From Sediminibacillus massiliensis (lineage in GTDB: Bacteria > Bacillota > Bacilli > Bacillales > Amphibacillaceae), in the NCBI RefSeq assembly GCF_900156915.1, contig NZ_LT732535.1, positions 232,499 to 296,498 of the forward strand: 64,000 bases of DNA, written 5' to 3'. Under the pieces are notes generated by a model. That model did not search any database. It saw nothing but the letters and a program-made list of their open reading frames with translations, and was not told the DNA's origin. The translations under genes and the position numbers were made by a program. Positions 51,723-59,854 of the stretch are shown here, one piece after another (position 1 is the stretch's first letter; every line of letters starts with the position of its first letter).

Positions 51723-52766
51723 ATGCCAAACATTGAAGAGTTTCTAACAGACCAAGCATTGCAAGATTACGTACAAAGTCGTGAATTTCCGCTTGATGTA
51801 GGAGACGGACTATTCCCTGCTGATAGAACGGAAGAATTCGAGATTAAATATATTCTAGGAAGTAATGCAGCTCCTGTGTCTGCATCTGTCCATGCCTACG
51901 ATACGGAAGCGCAAATCGGTTCCCGTGATGGGTTTTCCGAAATGACCATGGAACCTGCACTTATCAAACGGAAAATAAAGATGGGTGAACGTTTGATTAA
52001 AGCAATGACCCAGGCTCGTACCGATGCAGAAGTACAGCGGGTAGTCGATCGCATCTATAACGATGTCGACAACATGGTTAACTCTGTCCGTACCCGTATA
52101 GAACGTTTCCGTTTTGAAGCTGTTTCTACTGGCAAGTTAGTGCTTAATGAAAATGGCTTTAAAGGAGAAATCGACTACGGGGTTACAGACGATCAAAAAG
52201 AAGCGTTGTCTGGTACCGATTTGTGGAGTGATCCAGCAGCAAATCCATTGGAGGATATCGACCGGTATGTTAACCAGGTAGTTGCCTACTCAGGTGTTAC
52301 GCCTACACGTGCCCTGACATCCCGTAAGGTATTCAACGCATTGAAGAGGCATGATTCCGTGCGTAAAGGTATCTTCGGCGTTAACAGCGCCCGTCTGGTA
52401 ACGAATGCAGAATTGAATGCCTTCTTGCAAGAACAGGGTCTTCCTGCGATTGCTACCGATGACCGGGTTTACCGAGTTCAAAAGAATGATGGAACCTATG
52501 CTACAGAACGATTCTTCACTGAGAACAATTTTGTACTGCTGCCCGATGGAGAACTGGGAAAGACTGTCTTCAGCTCTACGCCTGAAGAAGCAAATATGCA
52601 ATACAACAAAACAGCTACATTCGAGAACTTCGGAAATATCGTAGCGCAAATTTACGACACTCAGGATCCAGTTGCCCGTTGGACGAAGGCCGTAGCATTG
52701 GCATTGCCTTCATTCCCGACAGCCAACCAAGTCTTTATCGCAAGTGTACTTGCTCCTACAGCTTAA
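51723..52766 (+). CDS. Major capsid protein
   Basis: A 347-aa HK97-fold-type shell protein, with the conserved E-loop/MCP region MTMEPALIKRKIKMGERLIKAM and C-terminal RWTKAVALALPSFPTANQVFIASVL. Same place and length class as SPP1 gp13-like capsids. ATG follows the decoration stop by 2 nt. Confidence 0.92.
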   Translation: MPNIEEFLTDQALQDYVQSREFPLDVGDGLFPADRTEEFEIKYILGSNAAPVSASVHAYDTEAQIGSRDGFSEMTMEPALIKRKIKMGERLIKAMTQARTDAEVQRVVDRIYNDVDNMVNSVRTRIERFRFEAVSTGKLVLNENGFKGEIDYGVTDDQKEALSGTDLWSDPAANPLEDIDRYVNQVVAYSGVTPTRALTSRKVFNALKRHDSVRKGIFGVNSARLVTNAELNAFLQEQGLPAIATDDRVYRVQKNDGTYATERFFTENNFVLLPDGELGKTVFSSTPEEANMQYNKTATFENFGNIVAQIYDTQDPVARWTKAVALALPSFPTANQVFIASVLAPTA

Positions 52767-52795
52767 TAAAACAATTATTGAAAGGATGATATAAC

Positions 52796-53140
52796 ATGGC
52801 ATATCAAGTAATCCGGGATTTTCATGATAAGGAAAATGAACGGCACCTATACGAAAAAGGGGATCCCTTTCCTAAAGAAGGTAAGGTGTCTGAGCGACGA
52901 ATCAAAGAATTATCCACGGCTAACAATGATGCAAAAGAGCCTCTCATCAAAGAGGTGGAAGCTTCCCAGGTAGAAGGCACTGATGAAGAACCGAATGGAG
53001 AAAATAACGACTCTACCGGTGGCGCAGGGGAAGAAACTGAATTCCCCAAGCATACCGGGGGAGGGTGGTTCGAGCTTTCTAACGGTGAGAAGATTCAAGG
53101 GAAAGAAGAAGCATTAGCAGCCGAAGAAGAATTGAAGTGA
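52796..53140 (+). CDS. Hypothetical head-region protein
   Basis: A 114-aa acidic protein: a short N-terminal domain (AYQVIRDFHDKENERHLYEKGDPFPKEG) of a type common after capsid genes, a disordered acidic linker and a C-terminal GGGWFELSNGEKIQGKEEAL motif. RBS AAAGGATGA. Function unknown. Confidence 0.7.
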   Translation: MAYQVIRDFHDKENERHLYEKGDPFPKEGKVSERRIKELSTANNDAKEPLIKEVEASQVEGTDEEPNGENNDSTGGAGEETEFPKHTGGGWFELSNGEKIQGKEEALAAEEELK

Positions 53141-53144
53141 TCGC

Positions 53145-53486
53145 ATGGCGGTATTCGATGATGTGAAAGTTCTCTTAGGAATCGATGACACCCTTCAGGA
53201 TAAAGCGATTAATATTATCATCCGAAATACAGAGGCCCATCTTAAGATATGGCTGAAAAAATATGCTGGACTGGATGAAATACCTGCAGAATTAGAATTT
53301 ATCATCACTGAGCTATCTATCATCCGTTTTCAAAAACGAGGCAGCGAGGGCATGAGCTCAGAGTCTGTGGAGGGGCATTCTGTCAGTTATAACGAGGACG
53401 ATTTCAAACCTTACTCTTCTATCCTAAACACTTATATCCCAGTCGAACCGGACAGGGCAAAAAAAGGAAAGGCGATGTTTTTCTGA
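53145..53486 (+). CDS. Head-tail connector (gp6/gp15-like adaptor)
   Basis: A 113-aa helical protein (DDVKVLLGIDDTLQDKAINIIIRNTEAHLKIWL...ELSIIRFQKRGSEGMSSESVEGHSVSY) fitting the HK97 gp6/SPP1 gp15 adaptor family that sits under the portal. Overlaps the next gene by one base. Confidence 0.88.
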   Translation: MAVFDDVKVLLGIDDTLQDKAINIIIRNTEAHLKIWLKKYAGLDEIPAELEFIITELSIIRFQKRGSEGMSSESVEGHSVSYNEDDFKPYSSILNTYIPVEPDRAKKGKAMFF

Positions 53487-53797
53487 TGAGATATACAGAC
53501 AGGATAACCTTGCATAAGAGTACTGGAAGGCAATATAACCCCGGGACGGGAAAAACAGAAGTGAGCGTCGATGAAGGGGTTATATTGCCTTGTAACTTTT
53601 CCACTGCCGGTCCTGAAAAAACAGCGACAACATTCGGGTCTATTACCCAAGAAATCGGGATAGCCAGGCTACAGCGCCCTTTTAAAGGCGAGGCTGACAG
53701 AGCCGTAGTAAACGGTAAAAAATACAACGTTCTCAGACACGTCCCCTATCGTTCTGAGAGCGTTTTTTATCTGGAGAGTGTTACGGCATGGAACTAG
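53486..53797 (+). CDS. Head completion/stopper protein (SPP1 gp16-like)
   Basis: A 103-aa beta-barrel-type protein (RYTDRITLHKS...VILPCNFSTAGPEKTATTFGS) as in the phage head-closure family that seals the connector after packaging. Coupled to both neighbours. Confidence 0.82.
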   Translation: MRYTDRITLHKSTGRQYNPGTGKTEVSVDEGVILPCNFSTAGPEKTATTFGSITQEIGIARLQRPFKGEADRAVVNGKKYNVLRHVPYRSESVFYLESVTAWN

Positions 53798-54135
53798 ATG
53801 GATTGGACAAGCTGTTAGCCGATTTGGAGCGTATGGATGAAGAAATCGAGAAAGATGTCGATACAGTCGTTAAAAATAACACGAAGGAAATGACACATCT
53901 CACTCTCATGAATGAGCGGTCCCGATTTACAAAAGGTTATTGGACCGGCCACACAGCCAGGAATACGAAAACCGAAAGAGTAGGCAGCATGCATTATAAA
54001 ACAGTTGTGGGTTCTGAATATGCAGGCTATTTGAATTACGGCACCCGTTTCATGGATGCTACCTGGTTTATGCGCGATTCATTCAATGAGCAAAAGAAGA
54101 AATTCCTAGCCGATTTGGATCGGTTGGTTGAGTAG
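53788..54135 (+). CDS. Minor tail/head-tail joining protein (HK97 gp10-like)
   Basis: A 115-aa protein starting with ELDGLDKLLADLERMDEEIEK, ending in a helix, and with YLNYGTRFMDATWFMRDSF, the usual YxxxGT signature of HK97 gp10-type proteins. Overlaps the stopper gene by 10 bp. Confidence 0.87.
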   Translation: MELDGLDKLLADLERMDEEIEKDVDTVVKNNTKEMTHLTLMNERSRFTKGYWTGHTARNTKTERVGSMHYKTVVGSEYAGYLNYGTRFMDATWFMRDSFNEQKKKFLADLDRLVE

Positions 54136-54140
54136 GTGAA

Positions 54141-54530
54141 ATGATGGAAGCACCTGAAATTCAGTTGTTTAATGCCGTATTCAAACTATCCCTTAACCGT
54201 GGATACGAGACGGTTGATTATTCTCCGGTAAAAGACGAAATACCTTATCCATTTGTCCATGTAGGAGAAACAACTGACGAAGACATAATCAACAACAAGC
54301 AAGTGATTACCGGATTTGTATCTCAGACTATCCATGTATGGGGATATGCAAACAATCGGGCTTTACACACGGCTATGATGCATAGCTTGAAACAAGATTT
54401 GAGAGCGATGAAGAGACTGATTAATTACCGTGTGGAATTGCAGTCTCTGAATTCAAATACCATTTACGACAATACAACAAATGATAATCTTCTCCACGGC
54501 ATTATAGAAGTAGAGTACAAATTATCTTAG
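54141..54530 (+). CDS. Tail completion protein (SPP1 gp17-like)
   Basis: A 129-aa protein (IQLFNAVFKLSLNRGYETVDY, YPFVHVGETTDEDI, SQTIHVWGYANNR) as in the tail-terminator family that caps the tail and joins it to the head. ATG 54141 or 54144. Confidence 0.85.
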   Translation: MMEAPEIQLFNAVFKLSLNRGYETVDYSPVKDEIPYPFVHVGETTDEDIINNKQVITGFVSQTIHVWGYANNRALHTAMMHSLKQDLRAMKRLINYRVELQSLNSNTIYDNTTNDNLLHGIIEVEYKLS

Positions 54531-54541
54531 GAGGTTAGAAG

Positions 54542-55114
54542 ATGGCTGAAATTGCAAAAGGCGTACACAAAGTTTTGTATTTTCGAAAATTAGGCGAAGC
54601 GGCAGAAGCTGCAAGACTGGTTTTCCAGACAGAGCATTCCAAATCGGCAAGTAGAGAACGAGAAACAACCCAAACAAAAGACGGGGGCGTGTCTGGGGGC
54701 GCTCCTTTAGAAGAAGAAGTGAGTATTTCGGCATTGCAGTCCACAGATGATCCCACTTTCACTATGCTGGAAGACTCTATTTACGGCGATGAAACAGACG
54801 ACCAGGGGTATGCGGTAGAAATGTGGGAAGTAAATTTAGCAAAGAAAACCGTTGAAACTGATACTGACGGCACGACAGAAATAACTAAATTTGCTGCGGA
54901 ATATCGTCAAGGCTATATCACTTCATGGGAAACGACCTCTGGGTCTGAAGATGACCCAACCGTAGAAGGTACCTTTATAACAGAAGGTAAGCGAAAGAAA
55001 GGTAAAGTGACTCTCCCAGACGGAGACATTGAAACATTGTCATACGTATTCCACGATATATTGGCTGAAGATCCTGCAGATGACGGCTTGGCTTCAGGAG
55101 CACCTACAGCATAA
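54542..55114 (+). CDS. Major tail tube protein (TP901-1 type)
   Basis: A 190-aa tail-tube subunit. Signature segments are SASRERETTQTKDGGVSG, DTDGTTEITKFAAEYRQGYITSW and a beta-rich C terminus. A strong terminator follows it directly, as is usual for this highly expressed gene. RBS TTAGGAGG. Confidence 0.9.
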   Translation: MAEIAKGVHKVLYFRKLGEAAEAARLVFQTEHSKSASRERETTQTKDGGVSGGAPLEEEVSISALQSTDDPTFTMLEDSIYGDETDDQGYAVEMWEVNLAKKTVETDTDGTTEITKFAAEYRQGYITSWETTSGSEDDPTVEGTFITEGKRKKGKVTLPDGDIETLSYVFHDILAEDPADDGLASGAPTA

Positions 55115-55116
55115 TC

Positions 55117-55143
55117 GGAGAGGAAGCAAACCTCTCCTTTTTA
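55117..55143 (+). terminator. Terminator after the major tail protein
   Basis: GGAGAGG / CCTCTCC with a 7-nt loop followed by TTTTT. Likely partial, to give more tail tube than downstream tail proteins. Confidence 0.88.
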
Positions 55144-55172
55144 ATTTATTGATTAACTAAGGAGGAATTATT

Positions 55173-55559
55173 ATGCATATTAACTTTAATGGTCGCGAAA
55201 TTGAATTAAAATTTGGTCTTCGTACTTTGACTGAGGTTGACCGGGAATTAGGGTTTGAAATGGATGGTGCAAGTTTGGGGGAAGGTGTGGAAATGCTCAT
55301 TCCGAAACTGCAATCAGGAAATCCTGTAGGCCTTTCAAAAATTATCAAGTGCGCCACATCCCATGATAAGAAATCACCGAAAACTTACGAAGATTTAGAA
55401 GAAGTTCTGGATGACATAGCTGAAAATGAGGGATTTAAGGCTTTTGGAGAAAGGGTTATTGAGGAGTTGGGAAAGCGACCTATGACTGCAAGTCTAGTTC
55501 CAGAAGATCTCAAGGAGAAACAGGAGAAACAGGAGACACCGGAAGAGAGCGCGGTCTAA
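55173..55559 (+). CDS. Tail assembly chaperone gpG-like (short form)
   Basis: A 128-aa protein (HINFNGREIELKFGLRTLTEVDRELG...VGLSKIIKCATSHDKKSPKTYEDLEEVLDDIA). It is made as this short product or, by -1 frameshifting at GGGAAAG (55469-55475), as a longer gpGT fusion with the next frame. It guides tail-tube polymerisation around the tape measure. RBS AAGGAGGAA. Confidence 0.9.
   Translation: MHINFNGREIELKFGLRTLTEVDRELGFEMDGASLGEGVEMLIPKLQSGNPVGLSKIIKCATSHDKKSPKTYEDLEEVLDDIAENEGFKAFGERVIEELGKRPMTASLVPEDLKEKQEKQETPEESAV
55469..55475 (+). other. Programmed -1 ribosomal frameshift site GGGAAAG
   Basis: The reading frame is G-GGA-AAG, the same heptamer used in lambda G-T. After the shift the -1 frame is open up to 55927, while it has a stop at 55460-55462 just upstream. 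So the site is correctly placed inside the only allowed window. Confidence 0.85.
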
Positions 55560-55927
55560 GTTACAACGAAATAGTTATCTATTGCATGCGGAAATTAGAT
55601 ATGAAAAGGCTTCACGATATCGAACAAATGACTCTCACAGAGTTCCACTACAAACGATATGCCCAAGAGTACAAAGAGGTGGACAAGTCGTATGACCTAC
55701 ACCATTTGGCATTCTTGATCAGGAATGCTGCAGCTACTAAAACAGTGGGATCTGGTAAGAATCAAAGAGAAGAATACATTTATAAAGCATTTGAAGAATT
55801 TTTTGACTACGAGAAAATACTGAAAGCAGTGGATGAAGAAATTACAGAGCCAAAGAAAGAAGACAATCCGAATAAGAAGTTGTCTCCGGCTCAACTTGCA
55901 TTACAACGTAACAGCAGAAAGGGGTGA
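55475..55927 (+). CDS. Frameshifted part of tail assembly chaperone gpGT
   Basis: About 150 residues in the -1 frame, made only by frameshifting. A Gly-Glu-Thr repeat linker is followed by GLSYNEIVIYCMRKLDMKRLHDIEQMTLTEF, a typical T-domain segment. An internal ATG at 55586 exists but has no RBS, which supports production as a fusion of about 250 aa. It lies just before the tape measure gene. Confidence 0.85.
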   Translation, partial: ATYDCKSSSRRSQGETGETGDTGRERGLSYNEIVIYCMRKLDMKRLHDIEQMTLTEFHYKRYAQEYKEVDKSYDLHHLAFLIRNAAATKTVGSGKNQREEYIYKAFEEFFDYEKILKAVDEEITEPKKEDNPNKKLSPAQLALQRNSRKG

Positions 55928-55931
55928 GTGA

Positions 55932-58889
55932 ATGGCTAATTATTCAGTGGATGCGGAACTAAAGGCTCATGTCGGGAAGTTTAAAAAAGCTATCCAATCA
56001 GCAAGACGTGTAACAGAGAAATTCAAGCGTGAGTCTGAAAGCGTCAAAGACACAACGCTGAATGCTGATACTCAACCTCTAAGACGAAATATTAAAAAAG
56101 CCCGGCAGCAAATGCAACAATTCAGGAGAGAGCACGGCAAGACGAAAGTCGATATCGGTGCTACCGTGGCTGAATTCTTTCGTAAAGCTTCCCTAGTTTC
56201 GCAAAAAGCCCGAGATCTAACACGGGATAAGGTAATTGTAGAAATCGATGCAAGAGTCGATAAGTTCCAAAGTAAGATGGACCGTATCGCTAAAACCATT
56301 CAAACCTTCGGCACCATTGGGCAGAATATGCTTGGAGGCGGATTATTAGCAGTAAGTCCTGCATTGGCTCCTATTCTTGCGTCCGGCGCAGGGGCTTTGG
56401 GCGGTCTAGGCCCTATGATAGGGACCCTGGCTGGAGGGATTGCTGGCTTAGGAACCGCGTTTGGATTAGCAGGTGCGGGGGCTGCGGCCTTTGGAGCGGT
56501 TGCTGTTTCCAACCTGGGAGACGTATTCGGAGTATCTAGCGATTTAAAAAAGCTCCAGGACAAGCTGGCCGTCACTACAGACGAAGAGAAGCGTAATGAA
56601 ATACTAGAAGAGATGGCAGTTATACAGGGCACCCTTAACAAAGAACAGACCAAAGCGCTTGAGTCTCTACGCGGCATGCAAAAAGTTTGGGGCGGCATTA
56701 TGGGCAAGCTTGAAAAGCCCACCATACAAATTTTCACAAAGGCCATGGAAGCATTAAGCACCATTTTAAAAATGGCAGAGCCCACATTCCAGGGAGCGAC
56801 AGATGCGGTTAATAACTTGATGGATTCCTTTAATCAAACGCTTCAGACAGAAGATGTCAAAGCGTTTTTTAAATGGATGGGGGATTATGCAGGTCCTGCA
56901 CTGGAAACGCTCAGTCAAGCTGGCATGAATTTCATGATCGGTTTCATGAATATGGCCAGGGCTTTCGGCCCACTCAGCGTGGATATGCAAAATGGGTTCC
57001 TTGGCATGTCGGAAAGTTTTCGGGAATGGACTTCGGGGCTAGGTGAATCAAAGAAGTTTCAGGCATTTATCGATTATGTTAGAGAAAACGGGCCGAAGCT
57101 GATAAATATTTTCAGTAATATTGTCTCTGGACTAGTAGGCATGTTTTCGGCGTTCGCTCCTCTTTCTGCTGATATGATGACAGGTCTGGAAAACTTGACT
57201 TCGAAGTTTAAAACTTGGGGTCAAACTTTATCTGAAAATCAACAGTTCCAGGCATTCGTTGATTACGTAAGAGAAAACGGCCCAAAAGTGATCGAGTTAA
57301 TTGGAAACCTTACAGGGTTTTTGGTCAATCTCGGACAAGGCATGGCTCCGTTAGGGTCTAAGATACTGGATATTGTAAATGGCTTTCTAAGTTGGAGTAA
57401 TAGCATGATGGATGCACATCCCTGGATCGGAAAGGTAGTAGCGGTGGTCCTTTCCTTGGCCGGTGTACTAACGGCCATGATTCCTTTAATCATAGGATGG
57501 AAAGTTGCCTTCGGAGGAGCTTTTACGCTAATTGGAAAAGGGATTTCCGGTGTATGGAAAATATTTGCTCCATTTAGAATGAATATGATCGCCGGATTTA
57601 AGATGCTTGGTTCATCTGTTTTAACTTTCGTTTCAAACTTTCGGTTATGGTCAACTATGTTAATCGCACAAATACGAACCACCTTAACCAGGTGGATTAC
57701 CAGCTTCGCGTCCATGATCGCTAGCGCGGCAAGATGGGCTGCAGGGGTTGTCATCTCTTTTGTGAAAGTCGCTGGACGATTCGCTTGGATGGCTATACAA
57801 GCCACGGTGAATGCTTTGAAGATAGCAGCAACTTTTACTGGCCAAATGTTGGTAGCTGCGTTGAAATGGTCGGCAAGAATGATAACGATGTTTGCGCAGG
57901 TAGCAGCAAGATACGCCTGGATGGCTGCAAGAGCATTAGTAAGCGCTGCAAGAGTAGCGGCATCTTTTGTTATTGCAATGGGCCCGGTTGGCTGGGTCAT
58001 AGCAACGGTGGTTGCTTTAGTCGCTTTAATTATCGCAAACTGGGATAAAGTTTCTGCCTGGACGAAAAAAGCTTGGTCTGTAACGTGGAATTTTATCAAG
58101 GATATTTGGTCAAAAATTTCTGCTTGGACGCTTGAGTCAGCAATCAAAGTCTATACCTGGGTAAAGCAAAAATTTGATCAAGCGAAGACAGCGATACAAA
58201 CGGCGATGAAATTAGCCTGGTCGATTTTGAAGTCAATTTGGTCAAATATCAAATCGTTCTTTACTTCGACTCTAAGCAATATTTATAACAATTTACGTCA
58301 AAAGTTTTCCGATATGGTTTCTGCTGTGCGAGAAAAAATGTCTGACGCATGGGGTAAAATCCAGGATATCTGGGGAAATGTCATGGATTTCTTCCGGGGG
58401 ATTGATTTGTACGGCATAGGTCAAGACATCATCCAGGGTTTGATTAACGGAATTAAGAATATGGCTGGAGCCGTAGTCGATGCAGCTACAGGAGTTGTAG
58501 GAAACGCTATAGAGGGAGCGAAAAACCTTCTGGGCATAAATTCCCCGTCCAGGGTGTTCCGAGGTTTTGGGGTTAATACCTTAGAAGGCTTCATTATAGG
58601 CGTGAAGCGAATGAAAAATAAAGTGGCCAATGCTTCTAAAATGGTGGCTGCCACCGCAAGAGATTCATTCAACCCTAACCTGCAAGTAAAATCATCGCAG
58701 ATTACATCAAGTTTGAAAAACCTTAAACGAAATAGCTCTGCAAAAGTTCAAAGCGCAGTGAATGCAGATGTCAGCGTTAGAAAGCAACCAATCCAAATCA
58801 TTATCCGCAACGAAGCTGACGCTGAATGGTTAAGAACATATGTGAATGAAGGTAATGCCATAGATGACAGAGTTTCGATAATGGACTAG
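55932..58889 (+). CDS. Tape measure protein
   Basis: A 985-aa protein that sets tail length and is ejected with DNA. N-terminal coiled coil (VGKFKKAIQSARRVTEKFKRE), Gly/Ala-rich hydrophobic segment (residues about 135-195), a repeated unit with FQAFIDYVRENGPKLI and FQAFVDYVRENGPKVI near residues 375 and 435, membrane-like helices in the centre (residues about 500-700), and a C-terminal domain with GINSPSRVFRGFGVNTLEGF. It is the longest gene of the tail module. Confidence 0.96.
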   Translation: MANYSVDAELKAHVGKFKKAIQSARRVTEKFKRESESVKDTTLNADTQPLRRNIKKARQQMQQFRREHGKTKVDIGATVAEFFRKASLVSQKARDLTRDKVIVEIDARVDKFQSKMDRIAKTIQTFGTIGQNMLGGGLLAVSPALAPILASGAGALGGLGPMIGTLAGGIAGLGTAFGLAGAGAAAFGAVAVSNLGDVFGVSSDLKKLQDKLAVTTDEEKRNEILEEMAVIQGTLNKEQTKALESLRGMQKVWGGIMGKLEKPTIQIFTKAMEALSTILKMAEPTFQGATDAVNNLMDSFNQTLQTEDVKAFFKWMGDYAGPALETLSQAGMNFMIGFMNMARAFGPLSVDMQNGFLGMSESFREWTSGLGESKKFQAFIDYVRENGPKLINIFSNIVSGLVGMFSAFAPLSADMMTGLENLTSKFKTWGQTLSENQQFQAFVDYVRENGPKVIELIGNLTGFLVNLGQGMAPLGSKILDIVNGFLSWSNSMMDAHPWIGKVVAVVLSLAGVLTAMIPLIIGWKVAFGGAFTLIGKGISGVWKIFAPFRMNMIAGFKMLGSSVLTFVSNFRLWSTMLIAQIRTTLTRWITSFASMIASAARWAAGVVISFVKVAGRFAWMAIQATVNALKIAATFTGQMLVAALKWSARMITMFAQVAARYAWMAARALVSAARVAASFVIAMGPVGWVIATVVALVALIIANWDKVSAWTKKAWSVTWNFIKDIWSKISAWTLESAIKVYTWVKQKFDQAKTAIQTAMKLAWSILKSIWSNIKSFFTSTLSNIYNNLRQKFSDMVSAVREKMSDAWGKIQDIWGNVMDFFRGIDLYGIGQDIIQGLINGIKNMAGAVVDAATGVVGNAIEGAKNLLGINSPSRVFRGFGVNTLEGFIIGVKRMKNKVANASKMVAATARDSFNPNLQVKSSQITSSLKNLKRNSSAKVQSAVNADVSVRKQPIQIIIRNEADAEWLRTYVNEGNAIDDRVSIMD

Positions 58890-58899
58890 GAGGTGTCAT

Positions 58900-59841
58900 A
58901 TGGACTTAGAGATTACAAAATCAGATGGCACTTCCTTTTTGCTATCTGATCACGGTGTGTTGATAGATGATTTCCGCGTAGGAGCCATCTCGATGGAAAG
59001 TGAATACGGGAAAGCAGAAGGAAGTCACGGGAGAATTGACTACGGTTCTACTTACGGTACCCGATCAATTACCGTTCCCTTTCACTTATTAGCTAAAGAT
59101 TTATTGGATTATCCTTTGGCAAGAGATGCGTTGTTTGCCTTGGTACAAGATACCAAGGCTTATTTTGTTAGAGAGTTACGAAGGCCGAAGTATCTCCACT
59201 ATGATTTTGTAGATATAAACGAAAGTGCAGTCGATGAATATGGAAATCGTAAATACAGTCAAGACAGCCAAAATGTATATATTGGCGGCAAAAGATATTT
59301 AGTCCGTCTGACAAACGACTTTGATATAGATCAAACCCTATTATTGGGTGAAGGCGAATTGGTTTTTGAAACAACCAAACTTCCCTTTGCTGAATCTATC
59401 GGTACTTCGCAAGACATCGAACAAAACGGGCTTTTAACAGATGGCGGGATATGGGGATTCGGGATGGGGTTATTATCTGATGAATCAAGTTGGAAGTACA
59501 CTCACCAAGGAACTACATTCCGGATTTTTAATCCGGGTAATGTTCAGATTCACCCGTTTGAAATGATGGACTTAGTAATTACTATTTCTGAAGTTCAAGA
59601 ATCTGCTGATTACCTTGAGTTGAAAAATGAAACAAATGGATCCACTTTCCGAACGAAGGAAGCTGTAAACAGTGACCAGGTAATAAAAATAGATGGGCCT
59701 GACATTAAATCAAATGAACTAGCTTATTTTCGAAAAACGAATAAAGAATACATCGAACTGGACCCGGGATGGAATGAGTTTACGGTTAGCGGAGCAACAA
59801 GTGCTAAAGTATCATTCGACTTCCGGTTTTATTATTTGTAA
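58900..59841 (+). CDS. Distal tail protein (Dit)
   Basis: A 313-aa protein forming the hub at the tail tip. Features are the Dit start (LEITKSDGTSFLLSDHGVLIDDFRV), GSTYGTRSITVPFHLLAKD and a beta-rich C-terminal galectin-like part. RBS TAGGAGGTG. It is followed directly by the spike gene; the usual Tal gene is absent. Confidence 0.88.
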   Translation: MDLEITKSDGTSFLLSDHGVLIDDFRVGAISMESEYGKAEGSHGRIDYGSTYGTRSITVPFHLLAKDLLDYPLARDALFALVQDTKAYFVRELRRPKYLHYDFVDINESAVDEYGNRKYSQDSQNVYIGGKRYLVRLTNDFDIDQTLLLGEGELVFETTKLPFAESIGTSQDIEQNGLLTDGGIWGFGMGLLSDESSWKYTHQGTTFRIFNPGNVQIHPFEMMDLVITISEVQESADYLELKNETNGSTFRTKEAVNSDQVIKIDGPDIKSNELAYFRKTNKEYIELDPGWNEFTVSGATSAKVSFDFRFYYL

Positions 59842-59854
59842 GGGAGTGATTTTT

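Noticed and set aside
57263..58147. 294-codon open frame on the minus strand inside the tape measure gene
   Set aside because: It is fully antisense to a strong gene, has no RBS or recognisable domain, and arises from the Ala/Ile-biased codons of the other strand.
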